Below the pieces are notes generated by a model. The model was not told where the DNA came from. It did no database searches and saw only the letters and a program-made list of their open reading frames with translations. Shown here piece by piece: positions 34,418 through 42,871 of a DNA stretch of 64,000 nucleotides. Within the stretch, counting starts at the first letter, position 1. Each line of letters starts with the position of its first letter. The translations under genes were made by a program, and so were the position numbers. Location: assembly GCA_003249225.1 (NCBI GenBank), contig QKJQ01000025.1, positions 1-64,000 on the forward strand, written 5' to 3'. The DNA is from Clostridia bacterium (GTDB lineage: Bacteria > Bacillota > Clostridia > Lachnospirales > Lachnospiraceae).

Positions 34418-35809
34418 ATGAAGAAGATTTATACGTTGCTGACTCCGTTGTGGGAAGAGATGGAACAGGATGGAGATTCACTGGTCAGCGGAAGGATTCC
34501 GGCACTGGATGTATCAATTCAGGCAGAGATAGTGGCAGAAAAGGAAGAAATCATTTTCGCGGTCAATGAAGTTACGATATTTAAACCATTTACGAAGACG
34601 GAAAAGGAAATCAGCATTTCGGATGAAGAAGGAATGGTGCCTTACCATAAAGAAAGCATTCAGGAAGGTTATATCAAATCAGGAAAATACATTGCAGACA
34701 GGAAAACGATTGGGACGGTCGTAATTTCCTATCGACTGTTACTGGAGCCGGCAGGTAGAAATCCTGTCTTTGACCTTGGCTGGGAAAGAGGCGGTATGAC
34801 AGGCTCCGGAATGACTTTCATGCCATCTTTTCAAGAAGGAACCTATGAGTACACCATGAACTGGAATGTAAGCCATCTTCCGGAAGGCGGGAAAGGCGTA
34901 TGGTCCTTTGGGGAAGGAAAGATAACCCGGACCGGAAATGAGGGGCTGCTGAAAACAACATTTTACACCGCCGGCCAGCTGGACTGCGTTAAATTCGGTA
35001 AGTTCGGGTACTACTGGCTGGATAACGAAGCGATACTGCCGCTTGCGGTTACGGCTTCCCAGATCTTTGCCTATGAAAGCAGATTTTTTAAGGACGAAGG
35101 AGAAAGCTATAACATATTCAGCAGACACACAGCTGCGGCGGAACAAAGAGCCGGCGGAACCGCACTTACCAGATCCTATATGTATCTGTATAAAGACAAG
35201 GAACAACTCGATCCGTCGTGGATAAAATTCCTTTTCGCGCATGAGATTGTGCATAACTGGATCAAAATGAAAAATGAACCATTTGGTACTAACACATGGT
35301 ATATTGAAGGCATGGCAGAGTATTATTCTGCTCTTTTACCGTGGCGAATGGGGATTATTACGAAAGAAGAACTAGTAAAAGAATTAAACAAGCGCGCGGT
35401 TCAGTATTATGAAAACCCAAGGATTGCCTGCACCGATATGGAGGCAGGTGGAAATCTCATGTCCGACAGTGAAATGACAAGGATTCCCTATGGGCGTGGG
35501 TTCTTTTACCTGATGCATGCTGACGGCATGATTCGAAAAGCAACACACGGGAAACATACGCTTGACGATGTAATGCAAAGACTGCTTGAGGAAGAAAAGA
35601 ATAATCCAGATACAGGCAACGACGAATGGTTTCGTGAATATGGAGCATACATCACAGAAGAGCTGGCACGCATGGAATATGATAACTTCAGCAATGGCAA
35701 GGAAGTAATACCGGATGTATCGTGCTTCGAAGGTGCAGTTTCTATGGTTAAAACAACAGGAAAACAGCGTGAAACAGATAAGCCATGTGTTCTCTGGAGG
35801 TTCGTATGA
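34418..35809 (+). CDS. Gluzincin metallopeptidase (M1/M61-like)
   Basis: A 463-residue zinc peptidase, probably an aminopeptidase. The zinc site is H275-E276-x2-H279 (HEIVHNW) with the third ligand E297 in YIEGMAEYYSA, the equivalent of NEGFA in M1 enzymes. The spacing between the second His and the Glu is 17 residues, one less than the classical x18. The N-terminal half is beta-rich. No signal peptide is seen, so it should be cytoplasmic. The start at 34418 lies behind a leader hairpin element; the frame is open far upstream but into the previous gene. It overlaps the next gene by ATGA. It fits as a further step in degrading imported peptides. Confidence 0.82.
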   Translation: MKKIYTLLTPLWEEMEQDGDSLVSGRIPALDVSIQAEIVAEKEEIIFAVNEVTIFKPFTKTEKEISISDEEGMVPYHKESIQEGYIKSGKYIADRKTIGTVVISYRLLLEPAGRNPVFDLGWERGGMTGSGMTFMPSFQEGTYEYTMNWNVSHLPEGGKGVWSFGEGKITRTGNEGLLKTTFYTAGQLDCVKFGKFGYYWLDNEAILPLAVTASQIFAYESRFFKDEGESYNIFSRHTAAAEQRAGGTALTRSYMYLYKDKEQLDPSWIKFLFAHEIVHNWIKMKNEPFGTNTWYIEGMAEYYSALLPWRMGIITKEELVKELNKRAVQYYENPRIACTDMEAGGNLMSDSEMTRIPYGRGFFYLMHADGMIRKATHGKHTLDDVMQRLLEEEKNNPDTGNDEWFREYGAYITEELARMEYDNFSNGKEVIPDVSCFEGAVSMVKTTGKQRETDKPCVLWRFV

Positions 35810-36996
35810 TCGAGAATAAGTTCCTGGATGAGTATTTATATATGAAGGACCGCATTTACCTGGACTGTTCCACAATGGGTATGCAGCCGGAAAGAACCTT
35901 GAAAGCAGCAAGAGAATATCTGGACGATTTTGCGTATAGCCTTGGTAAAACAAAACAGGATAACAGTCAAATTCGAAATACAGCAAAAGCAAGAATCGGG
36001 AAACTGATTAACGCATCGGCGGAAGATATTTATTTTACGCTGAATACAACACAGGGAAACAATCTTCTGACCAATGGCTATCCTTTTGCACCAGGTGATG
36101 AGGTTATTGTGGGAAATGGTGATTTTGCCGCTGTCTGGCTCCCATGGACCAGTAAACAAAGGGACGGTGTGAAGCTGGTATGGGTCAATAATGAAAATGG
36201 AATAGTTGACGCAAACGATTTTATTAAAAAAATTACAAAACGGACCAAAGTAATTGCTATATCCCTGGCACAGTCTTCTTCCGGGTATGTAACAGACATT
36301 GAGAAACTGGGAAATGTATGCCGGGAAAAGGGTATTCTTTTGTCGGTCGATGCTGTCCAGGCACTTGGGAGAATACCGGTCGATATTGAAAAGATGAAAA
36401 TCGACATTCTGGCAACCTCCAGTTTTAAGGGTTTGCTTGGTGTAATGGGCGCTGGCTTCTGCTACTGCCGCAAAGATATCATGCAAAAAATAACACCCCC
36501 GGTCTGCAGCGGTAACATCAAGTGGGAGCAGATAGATTTTACTCCGGGATTTATGCAGCTGCCTATACCTGAATTTGCAGAGGGTGCTGCCAGAATGGAG
36601 ACAGGAACCGGAAATAATTACGGATGTATGGTTATGAGTGAGAGCATCGGTCTCTTACTGGAGATTGGTGTGGACAAAATCGCTGAAACGATACGCGAAG
36701 TGGAACGTTACTATCGCCGCAGGCTGAAAGAGTCTGGGCTTGCGGTAAAAATGCTTGGCAGTGAAGAAGAGAATACCTGGAGCGGCAGTGTAAGCTTTGA
36801 ACTTCCGACGGAATACAAAGAAGCATTGGAAACTGTTCTTGAACAGGAAAAGATCACAGCCGCGGTACGGTCTTATTTTCGTGTCAGTCTTCATTATTAT
36901 AATACGAAAGAACAGATAGATCAGCTTCTTTTCGTATTGAACAAAGTCCTGCCCCATAAGCGGGAAGAGACAGGGAACGAAAGAAAAGATACCTAA
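35806..36996 (+). CDS. Class V aminotransferase/cysteine-desulfurase-fold PLP enzyme
   Basis: A 396-residue fold-type I PLP enzyme. The phosphate-binding TTQGNN segment, the ring-stacking and pyridine-N region SVDAVQALGR (Asp) and the cofactor lysine K208 in TSSFKGLLG are visible. It resembles the isopenicillin-N-epimerase and kynureninase branch more than IscS. It is translationally coupled to the metallopeptidase (ATGA overlap) with GGAGG upstream and is the last gene of the peptide island. Reaction unknown; amino-acid lyase or epimerase are candidates. Confidence 0.85.
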   Translation: MIENKFLDEYLYMKDRIYLDCSTMGMQPERTLKAAREYLDDFAYSLGKTKQDNSQIRNTAKARIGKLINASAEDIYFTLNTTQGNNLLTNGYPFAPGDEVIVGNGDFAAVWLPWTSKQRDGVKLVWVNNENGIVDANDFIKKITKRTKVIAISLAQSSSGYVTDIEKLGNVCREKGILLSVDAVQALGRIPVDIEKMKIDILATSSFKGLLGVMGAGFCYCRKDIMQKITPPVCSGNIKWEQIDFTPGFMQLPIPEFAEGAARMETGTGNNYGCMVMSESIGLLLEIGVDKIAETIREVERYYRRRLKESGLAVKMLGSEEENTWSGSVSFELPTEYKEALETVLEQEKITAAVRSYFRVSLHYYNTKEQIDQLLFVLNKVLPHKREETGNERKDT

Positions 36997-37005
36997 GGTG
37001 AGAGA

Positions 37006-37046
37006 ACAGTCATGTGCAGAAGGAAATAATCTGTCATGACTGTTTT
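37006..37046 (+). terminator. Terminator of the peptide island
   Basis: ACAGTCATG (37006-37014) pairs perfectly with CATGACTGT (37035-37043) around a 20-nt loop, followed by TTTT. It lies 10 bp after the last island gene. Confidence 0.7.
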
Positions 37047-37150
37047 GCGGTTCTGCAGGTTTGCGACAGATAAACTTGCTTTATTTCCCTTGTTTTTACC
37101 TGTTTTGTGTTTCGGATTTATTACGAATCCTTTAAATAAAGGGTGTCTGC

Positions 37151-37263
37151 TTGAATATCTGAGAACCTTATGATATACTCAACGTTGTGCATTTTCCAAA
37201 GAGAGGTAATTACTTTGTTTTTAAATGAAAAAACTCGATATTCTCAAGGGACTATGGTATAAT
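37151..37263 (+). promoter_or_regulatory. Two candidate promoters upstream of the membrane-protein/cdaA operon
   Basis: The first has TTGAAT (37151-37156), 17 bases and TATACT (37174-37179). The second is an extended -10 site, TGGTATAAT, with its hexamer at 37258-37263 and a poor -35. Both read into the gene at 37355. The rest of the ~300-bp gap holds no gene that I can see. Confidence 0.55.
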
Positions 37264-37354
37264 TTATATCATCTAGCTTCTTATCAGGACGATAGAAAGA
37301 AGCGCGCAGTGGGCTGGGCTCCTGTCTGCAGGATGGAAGGGAGAGTTGTGACTT

Positions 37355-37807
37355 ATGCTGAACAACCGGAAAATCCGACTTATGACAAAACTTGCTCTTT
37401 ATGAGAAAAAACAGGGAAAAGAAGATATACGGCTTAGCAAATATTACAGAGGCGACTTTGTTCGTATGGAATTGCTAAAGACATTGGTGTCTGTCACTTT
37501 TGGCAGTCTGCTTCTGGTCGTTGCTGCAATTATTTACAAAGCAGAGTACCTGATTGCGGAAGCAACACGTCTTGATTATGCAGCGATCGGCAAAACACTT
37601 TTGGGGATGTACATAATTTTAATGGTTATATTTAGCATACTTTCCGTCGTTGGATATACGGTTAAATATAACATGTCAAGAAAGAAGCTTGCGCAATATT
37701 TTCGATTATTAAAGCGGCTGCGAAAAATGAACAGCGAGGAGAAGCCGCAGGAGAATGAATTCTATTTAATGAACGAAAATGCAGGCGAGGAGGATACAAT
37801 GCAATGA
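37355..37807 (+). CDS. Small membrane protein upstream of cdaA
   Basis: A 150-residue protein I do not recognise. It has two predicted membrane spans (about 40-63 and 83-107) between a basic N-terminus and a charged C-terminal tail rich in Lys, Arg and Glu. GAAGGGAGAG precedes the ATG. Its stop overlaps the start of the next membrane protein (ATGA), indicating a functional pair. Position just ahead of the c-di-AMP synthase genes suggests, but does not prove, a role in envelope or turgor control. Confidence 0.75.
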   Translation: MLNNRKIRLMTKLALYEKKQGKEDIRLSKYYRGDFVRMELLKTLVSVTFGSLLLVVAAIIYKAEYLIAEATRLDYAAIGKTLLGMYIILMVIFSILSVVGYTVKYNMSRKKLAQYFRLLKRLRKMNSEEKPQENEFYLMNENAGEEDTMQ

Positions 37808-38949
37808 TAATGGCAATACTTGAATTCCGGACCCGGGTCTGTGAATTATATCAGAAACTGCAACTGATTATTGATCCGATATTTAAATTTCTATTGGCGT
37901 TTGTCGTAATAAGATCTTTGAACACAGTAATTGGTTATGACGCCAGATTAACAAGACCAGTCATACTGATCCTGCTGTCCCTGATCAGTGCATTTGCACC
38001 TTCTTCTGTTCTGGTCTTTCTTTGCATGGGACTGATCGTTGCCAATGTATACTCGGTATCGGTTATACTGGCTGCTTTTATTCTCATCATATTTATGATC
38101 ATGTATAGTTTCTTTCTGCGCTTTACACCACAATATGGATATGTTCTGGTAGCAATGCCGGTTCTGTATCTTTTCAAGGTACCTTACCTTCTGCCATTGC
38201 TTTTGGGCGTGATGGCCAGTCCGCTGGCTATACTGCCTACCATTTGCGGTGTTTTTCTGTACTATATGATTTATGTTATACAGAATGCTGCAACGATGGA
38301 GCTGGGAACAACGGCAGACGATGTTATGTTGCTTTTCAGCACAGTAATTGATACACTTTTAAGTAATAAGGAGATGCTGTTCACCATAGCGGTTTTTGCT
38401 TTGGTCATTGTTATCGTTTTTGTTATCCGAAGACTGCAGTTCAACTATTCTTTTGAGATTTCAATCGGAGTCGGTGTTGTTGCAAGTATTTTTGGTCTTC
38501 TGTTCAGAAACTCGATCCTTCAGCTGGATTATAATACAGCATCCATGATCCTCTTTACAATCTTATCCGGAGTACTGGTCGTTGTTATTTACTTTTTTAA
38601 ACGAATTCTGGACTACACGGCAGTGGAACATGTGCAGTTTGAAGATGATGATTACTACTACTATGTTCGGGCAGTACCAAAGATCCGCGTCGGTGTTGCA
38701 GAGCGAAGTGTTAAGAAGTTTAATGAAAGTATACTTCGGAAATCCATAATTCAAGAAGTTGAAGAGGAAGATGACGAAGAAGAGCTTTTTAATACCAAGG
38801 AGTTGGACCGCCGGCTTTTGGAGAAAAGAACGAAAGAAGCTCAGATGCGCGAAAGATATATGCAGGGAATTGAAGATTTCGAAGAGGAAGACGACAACGA
38901 AGAATTCTTAAAAGAAAACGAAGGCGAAAGCAAGCAATTAAAGAAATAA
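37804..38949 (+). CDS. Polytopic membrane protein upstream of cdaA
   Basis: An uncharacterised 381-residue protein. It has about eight to ten hydrophobic spans in the first 270 residues, then a cytoplasmic tail of about 110 residues that is strongly acidic (runs such as EEEDDEEELF and DFEEEDDNEEF). The loop between spans includes ITPQYGYVL-like and TMELGTTADDVM segments. It overlaps the 150-residue gene by 4 bp and ends 52 bp before cdaA. No transporter or enzyme motif was recognised. The start could instead be the Met two codons later. Confidence 0.78.
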   Translation: MIMAILEFRTRVCELYQKLQLIIDPIFKFLLAFVVIRSLNTVIGYDARLTRPVILILLSLISAFAPSSVLVFLCMGLIVANVYSVSVILAAFILIIFMIMYSFFLRFTPQYGYVLVAMPVLYLFKVPYLLPLLLGVMASPLAILPTICGVFLYYMIYVIQNAATMELGTTADDVMLLFSTVIDTLLSNKEMLFTIAVFALVIVIVFVIRRLQFNYSFEISIGVGVVASIFGLLFRNSILQLDYNTASMILFTILSGVLVVVIYFFKRILDYTAVEHVQFEDDDYYYYVRAVPKIRVGVAERSVKKFNESILRKSIIQEVEEEDDEEELFNTKELDRRLLEKRTKEAQMRERYMQGIEDFEEEDDNEEFLKENEGESKQLKK

Positions 38950-39001
38950 TAGCCGTTGTTATATAGGATATATTTAACAGGAATGAGGTGGGATACAGAG
39001 A

Positions 39002-39874
39002 ATGACGAATAAGATTTCTGAATTTTTGGATAATTATTTTAGCAGTCTGGTAATATCAAAAATTGGAATACCGGATTTTATTGAAATACTTATACTGGCT
39101 GTATTGCTCTATAACATCATTAAGTGGGCGAAAAGAACAAGGGCATGGGTTCTGGTGAAGGGTCTGTCGGTTTTATTGTTAGCATGGATTGTTGCCTATA
39201 TTTTCGAATTTGATGTTATTCTTTGGATCTTTGCCAACACAATCACTGTCGGTATTACCGCATTGATCATAGTTTTTCAGCCGGAATTTCGTAAGGCACT
39301 TGAACAGCTGGGGCAAAAGAATATGATGAATCCTTTGTTTTATCTGCGTGAGCCCGCGCGGGAGCGTTTTTCTGATGAAACGCTCGAAGAACTTATTCGG
39401 GCAACGTATGAACTTGCCAGAAACAAGACAGGGGCACTTATTATTATCGAGGAAGAAGTATCACTTGCAGATTTTGAAAAAACAGGAATTGACATTGATG
39501 CTGTTGTCAGCAGTCAACTCTTAATTAATATATTTGAACATAACACACCGCTGCATGATGGAGCGGTGGTTGTCAGAGGAGATCGGATTACAGCTGCTAC
39601 CTGCTATCTGCCCTTGTCTGATAATATGCGTCTGAGCAAAGAGCTGGGGACAAGACATCGTGCCGGTATCGGTATCTCTGAAGTAACGGACTGTTTCACT
39701 ATTATTGTGTCAGAGGAGACCGGTAAGGTATCCATAGCGAAAAAAGGTGAAATCACACGCAATGTCAGTGCTGATACGCTGAAGGCAAAACTGAAGATTG
39801 TTCAGAATAAGATTGTGGATCGGAAGAAAATCAGCAGGCTCTGGAGGTCACAGGATGAAAAACGTTCTAACTAG
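39002..39874 (+). CDS. cdaA: Diadenylate cyclase CdaA (c-di-AMP synthase)
   Basis: Makes c-di-AMP from two ATP at the membrane; c-di-AMP controls potassium and osmolyte transport and wall homeostasis. The 290-residue protein has three N-terminal membrane spans (to about residue 90), a short coiled linker and the DAC domain. The two catalytic motifs are intact: H-D186-G-A in LHDGAVV and R218-H-R220 in GTRHRAG. It overlaps cdaR by 20 bp, the usual order. Unlike the common cdaA-cdaR-glmM order, no glmM follows here. Confidence 0.96.
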   Translation: MTNKISEFLDNYFSSLVISKIGIPDFIEILILAVLLYNIIKWAKRTRAWVLVKGLSVLLLAWIVAYIFEFDVILWIFANTITVGITALIIVFQPEFRKALEQLGQKNMMNPLFYLREPARERFSDETLEELIRATYELARNKTGALIIIEEEVSLADFEKTGIDIDAVVSSQLLINIFEHNTPLHDGAVVVRGDRITAATCYLPLSDNMRLSKELGTRHRAGIGISEVTDCFTIIVSEETGKVSIAKKGEITRNVSADTLKAKLKIVQNKIVDRKKISRLWRSQDEKRSN

Positions 39875-41135
39875 AAATATAGGTTTGAAAATAGTATCTC
39901 TGGTTGTGGCTGTCATTATATGGGTCTTTATCAACGGAATGATCGATCCGATCACGACGGTAACAATAAAAGATGTTCCGGTAGAGATTTTGAACGAAGA
40001 TGCCATGCAGTCGTCCAATAAAATCTACGAAGTCATATCCGGTGACACGATCACACTAAAGGTAAAGGCCAAAGAATCCATTGCAAACCGGCTTACAGCA
40101 AATGATTTTAAAGCAACCGCTGATTTTCTTTATAATTCCTATTTTGGTGATGTCAACAATGTCAGAATCGATGTATCCTGCATTACCTATACAGAAAGCG
40201 AAGTGGAAATTGTCGATGGCATGAATGAAATCATGAATCTTACGCTGGAAGATACAGACAGTCAGTCTTATGCAGTTTCGGTCGTGCCCGATGGTACGGT
40301 AGAGGATGGCTATTATATAGCAGAGACAACAGCAAGTCCGAACCTCATTACGATATCCGGGACAAAGACACAGATCAGTAAGATAGCAAAGCTAAAAGTC
40401 CTCGTTGATGTGGATGGTGCAAGTGATTCCTTTGAAGTAAAAGGAACACCGGTCCTGTATGATTCAGAAGATAATGTTGTGGATTCTTCGAAACTTACCA
40501 TGTCAGCAGAACAGGTCGATGTCAGTGTAAAGCTGCTTCCGACAAAAGTGATCGACATCAGCGTGATTCCGGAAGGAGAACCCTACTATAATTACGAATA
40601 CACCGGAATAGAATATGCGCCTAAGACAGTTACAATTGCAGGAGAAGCAGGAGATCTTGCTGCAATTTCCGAGCTTCAGCTTGCCTGCATTATCAGCGGT
40701 GCAAAAGCTGATATTGAAACGGACTTCAGCATTGAAGATGAGCTGACAAAATTATATGGAAGTAAATACATTCTTGTTGACGAAGATGCATCTACCGTTA
40801 ATGTAAAAGCAACCATAGAACAGCTTGACAGTACAGATGTTTCAATGCTTGTCAGCAATATTGAGGTCAGAAATGTTCCGGATGGCTATCGGATTTCTCC
40901 GGTTACTCTGACGACTGTGCTCAAGGTCTACGGACTTTCATCAAACCTTGAGAATGTTTCCTCAACAACACTCAAGCCATTCATCGACTGCAGTGAATGT
41001 ACTGAGGCCGGGACAACTTATACTCTTGCTGTTCAGACAGAGCAGAACGGAGTAGAGATACGTTCCTCTTCCATTGATGTCGTGTTGTACAAAGATAACG
41101 CCATTGTGAACGGGCAGAGTGTCAGCATGCCCTAA
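39855..41135 (+). CDS. cdaR: CdaR/YbbR-domain regulator of CdaA
   Basis: A 426-residue membrane-anchored protein with one N-terminal span (about 8-28) and an extracytoplasmic part of several YbbR beta-domains, seen as repeats of the type KDVPVEIL, PNLITISGTKTQISKI, APKTVTIAGEAGDLAAI and ISPVTLTTVLKVYGL. YbbR proteins bind and tune CdaA. The start at 39855 follows GGAGG and lies inside the end of cdaA; translation is coupled. Confidence 0.92.
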   Translation: MKNVLTRNIGLKIVSLVVAVIIWVFINGMIDPITTVTIKDVPVEILNEDAMQSSNKIYEVISGDTITLKVKAKESIANRLTANDFKATADFLYNSYFGDVNNVRIDVSCITYTESEVEIVDGMNEIMNLTLEDTDSQSYAVSVVPDGTVEDGYYIAETTASPNLITISGTKTQISKIAKLKVLVDVDGASDSFEVKGTPVLYDSEDNVVDSSKLTMSAEQVDVSVKLLPTKVIDISVIPEGEPYYNYEYTGIEYAPKTVTIAGEAGDLAAISELQLACIISGAKADIETDFSIEDELTKLYGSKYILVDEDASTVNVKATIEQLDSTDVSMLVSNIEVRNVPDGYRISPVTLTTVLKVYGLSSNLENVSSTTLKPFIDCSECTEAGTTYTLAVQTEQNGVEIRSSSIDVVLYKDNAIVNGQSVSMP

Positions 41136-41169
41136 AAGTAAATTGAAAAGAAAGATAGGAGAAAAGTAA

Positions 41170-41958
41170 GTGCATAGGTTACTATCAAATTTTACAAAAT
41201 ACAGGTTCTTATTAAAGGAACTTGTGAAAAAAGATATTAAATTAAAATATAGAAATTCCATATTGGGAATTGTCTGGACATTATTAGAACCATTGTTGAC
41301 GATGATTGTATTGACCATCGTTTTTACCGTTGTACTGGAGCGAGAACGGCCGTCGATTGATTTCCCGGTTTATGTACTTGTCGGACGATTGCTTTACGGT
41401 TTTTTCTCAAGTGGTACCAGACTGGCTCTCAAATCGGTCAGAAATCATAGTTCCATGATTCGAAAGGTTTATGTACCAAAGTACATCTATCCACTGGCCA
41501 CATCATTATCAAGTTTTGTGACATTTCTGATATCATTGATCGTTTTGGTTGCTGTGGCTGCAGTTCGAAACATTCAGCCGACGTTTCATCTGTTTGAAGC
41601 AGTGATTCCGATTGTGGCACTCTTGCTGTTGACGACAGGTGTGGGACTGGTGCTGGCAACCCTCGATGTATTCTTCCGGGATTTAGAGTACTTATGGGGC
41701 GTAATCATGATGATGATCATGTATACTTCTGCAATTTTTTATGAGACAGATAAGTTCTTTACTGATGGCGGATGGAAGATGTGGCTGTTTAAACTGAATC
41801 CTCTGTATGCGATCATTACGAATTTTCGTAATTCGATTTTTGGAGAAGCGCCGGATGTTTTTTTCACAGTATATTCGCTTGGGTTTGGCGTAGCAGCTAT
41901 GCTGATCGGTGTGATTTTGTTCTATAAAAAGCAGGATGAATTTATACTATATATTTAG
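41170..41958 (+). CDS. ABC-2 type polysaccharide export permease (TagG/Wzm-like)
   Basis: Membrane subunit of a lipid-linked glycan exporter, 262 residues with six predicted spans. The N-terminal LLKELVKKDIKLKYRNSILGIVWTLLEPLL is the hallmark of the family (interface helix with KxRxxxSxLGxxW-type residues). The start is a GTG at 41170 behind AGGAG. An ATPase partner follows 64 bp later. It should export teichoic-acid-like or S-layer-associated glycan made by the transferases downstream. Confidence 0.9.
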   Translation: MHRLLSNFTKYRFLLKELVKKDIKLKYRNSILGIVWTLLEPLLTMIVLTIVFTVVLERERPSIDFPVYVLVGRLLYGFFSSGTRLALKSVRNHSSMIRKVYVPKYIYPLATSLSSFVTFLISLIVLVAVAAVRNIQPTFHLFEAVIPIVALLLLTTGVGLVLATLDVFFRDLEYLWGVIMMMIMYTSAIFYETDKFFTDGGWKMWLFKLNPLYAIITNFRNSIFGEAPDVFFTVYSLGFGVAAMLIGVILFYKKQDEFILYI

Positions 41959-42022
41959 AATCTGGAGACGAATTTCGTGCTCCTTACTATCATGAGGTTA
42001 AGTCAAGAAAGGTTGGACATTT

Positions 42023-42763
42023 GTGGCACAAACAGTAATAAAAGTTGAAAATCTTGGCGTTCGTTTTAACATGAGCGAACAAAAGGTAGATGATTTAAAG
42101 GATTTTGTAATTAAGAAAATCAAAGGGAAAATTAAATACAAGGAATTCTGGGCGCTGAAGGATATTACATTTTCAGTCGAAAAAGGAGAACGTGTCGGTA
42201 TTGTAGGCTTGAACGGTGCAGGAAAAAGTACTCTTTTAAAAGTCATAGCCGGCGTATTGAAAGCAACGGAAGGCAGTGTTGTCACAAGAGGGAATGTTAT
42301 TCCGCTGCTCGAACTTGGAGCCGGTTTTGATAAGCAGTATACAGGAGCGGAGAACATATATCTCTATGGTGCTGTTCTGGGATACTCACGCCAGTTCATG
42401 AAATCAAAGTTCGACGAGATCGTCGAATTTTCAGAACTTGGGGACTTTATTAATGTGCCGGTGAAGAACTATTCATCCGGTATGAAAGCGAGACTTGGTT
42501 TTTCAATTGCAACGGTTACAAAAGCAGACATTCTGATTCTTGACGAAGTTCTGTCCGTTGGAGATGCAAAGTTTAAACGAAAAAGCGAAGCAAAAATCAA
42601 GACATTATTTGAAGACGGGACGACCGTGCTGTTCGTATCCCATAACCTGGCACAGGTGAAAAAGCTTTGTGACAAGGCTCTTTTGATTGACCATGGGCGT
42701 ATGATTGCTTATGGTAATGTAGAGGATATTGCAGCGATATATGAAGAAAGAACCGGCGAATAG
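42023..42763 (+). CDS. Polysaccharide export ATPase (TagH/Wzt-like, short form)
   Basis: A 246-residue ATPase partner for the exporter. It has Walker A GLNGAGKS, the family-specific ELGAGFD and YTGAENIYLYG, signature YSSGMKARLGFSIAT and Walker B ILILDEVLSVGD with SHNLAQ. It ends after the ATPase domain, so the C-terminal glycan-recognition domain of O9a-type Wzt is absent, as in TagH-like short forms. The start is a GTG at 42023 with AAGAAAGG upstream. Confidence 0.92.
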   Translation: MAQTVIKVENLGVRFNMSEQKVDDLKDFVIKKIKGKIKYKEFWALKDITFSVEKGERVGIVGLNGAGKSTLLKVIAGVLKATEGSVVTRGNVIPLLELGAGFDKQYTGAENIYLYGAVLGYSRQFMKSKFDEIVEFSELGDFINVPVKNYSSGMKARLGFSIATVTKADILILDEVLSVGDAKFKRKSEAKIKTLFEDGTTVLFVSHNLAQVKKLCDKALLIDHGRMIAYGNVEDIAAIYEERTGE

Positions 42764-42797
42764 GATAATCAAACGATAAATATCAACTTCATCCTCG

Positions 42798-42838
42798 AGA
42801 ACAAATGATGCCTTGCAAGGGTTTCAACATTTGGTTCT
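42798..42838 (+). repeat. Leader-type hairpin, copy 4, ahead of the glycosyltransferase
   Basis: AGAACAAATG (42798-42807) pairs with CATTTGGTTCT (42828-42838) with a one-base bulge. The loop contains TGCCTTGCAAGG, nine of ten bases identical to CCTCGCAAGG in the loop at 13613. There is no TGCGCA pair; the glycosyltransferase start follows 34 bp later. Confidence 0.45.
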
Positions 42839-42871
42839 TCATGATAAAGTGGTTTCTGCAGAGGTGTGGAT

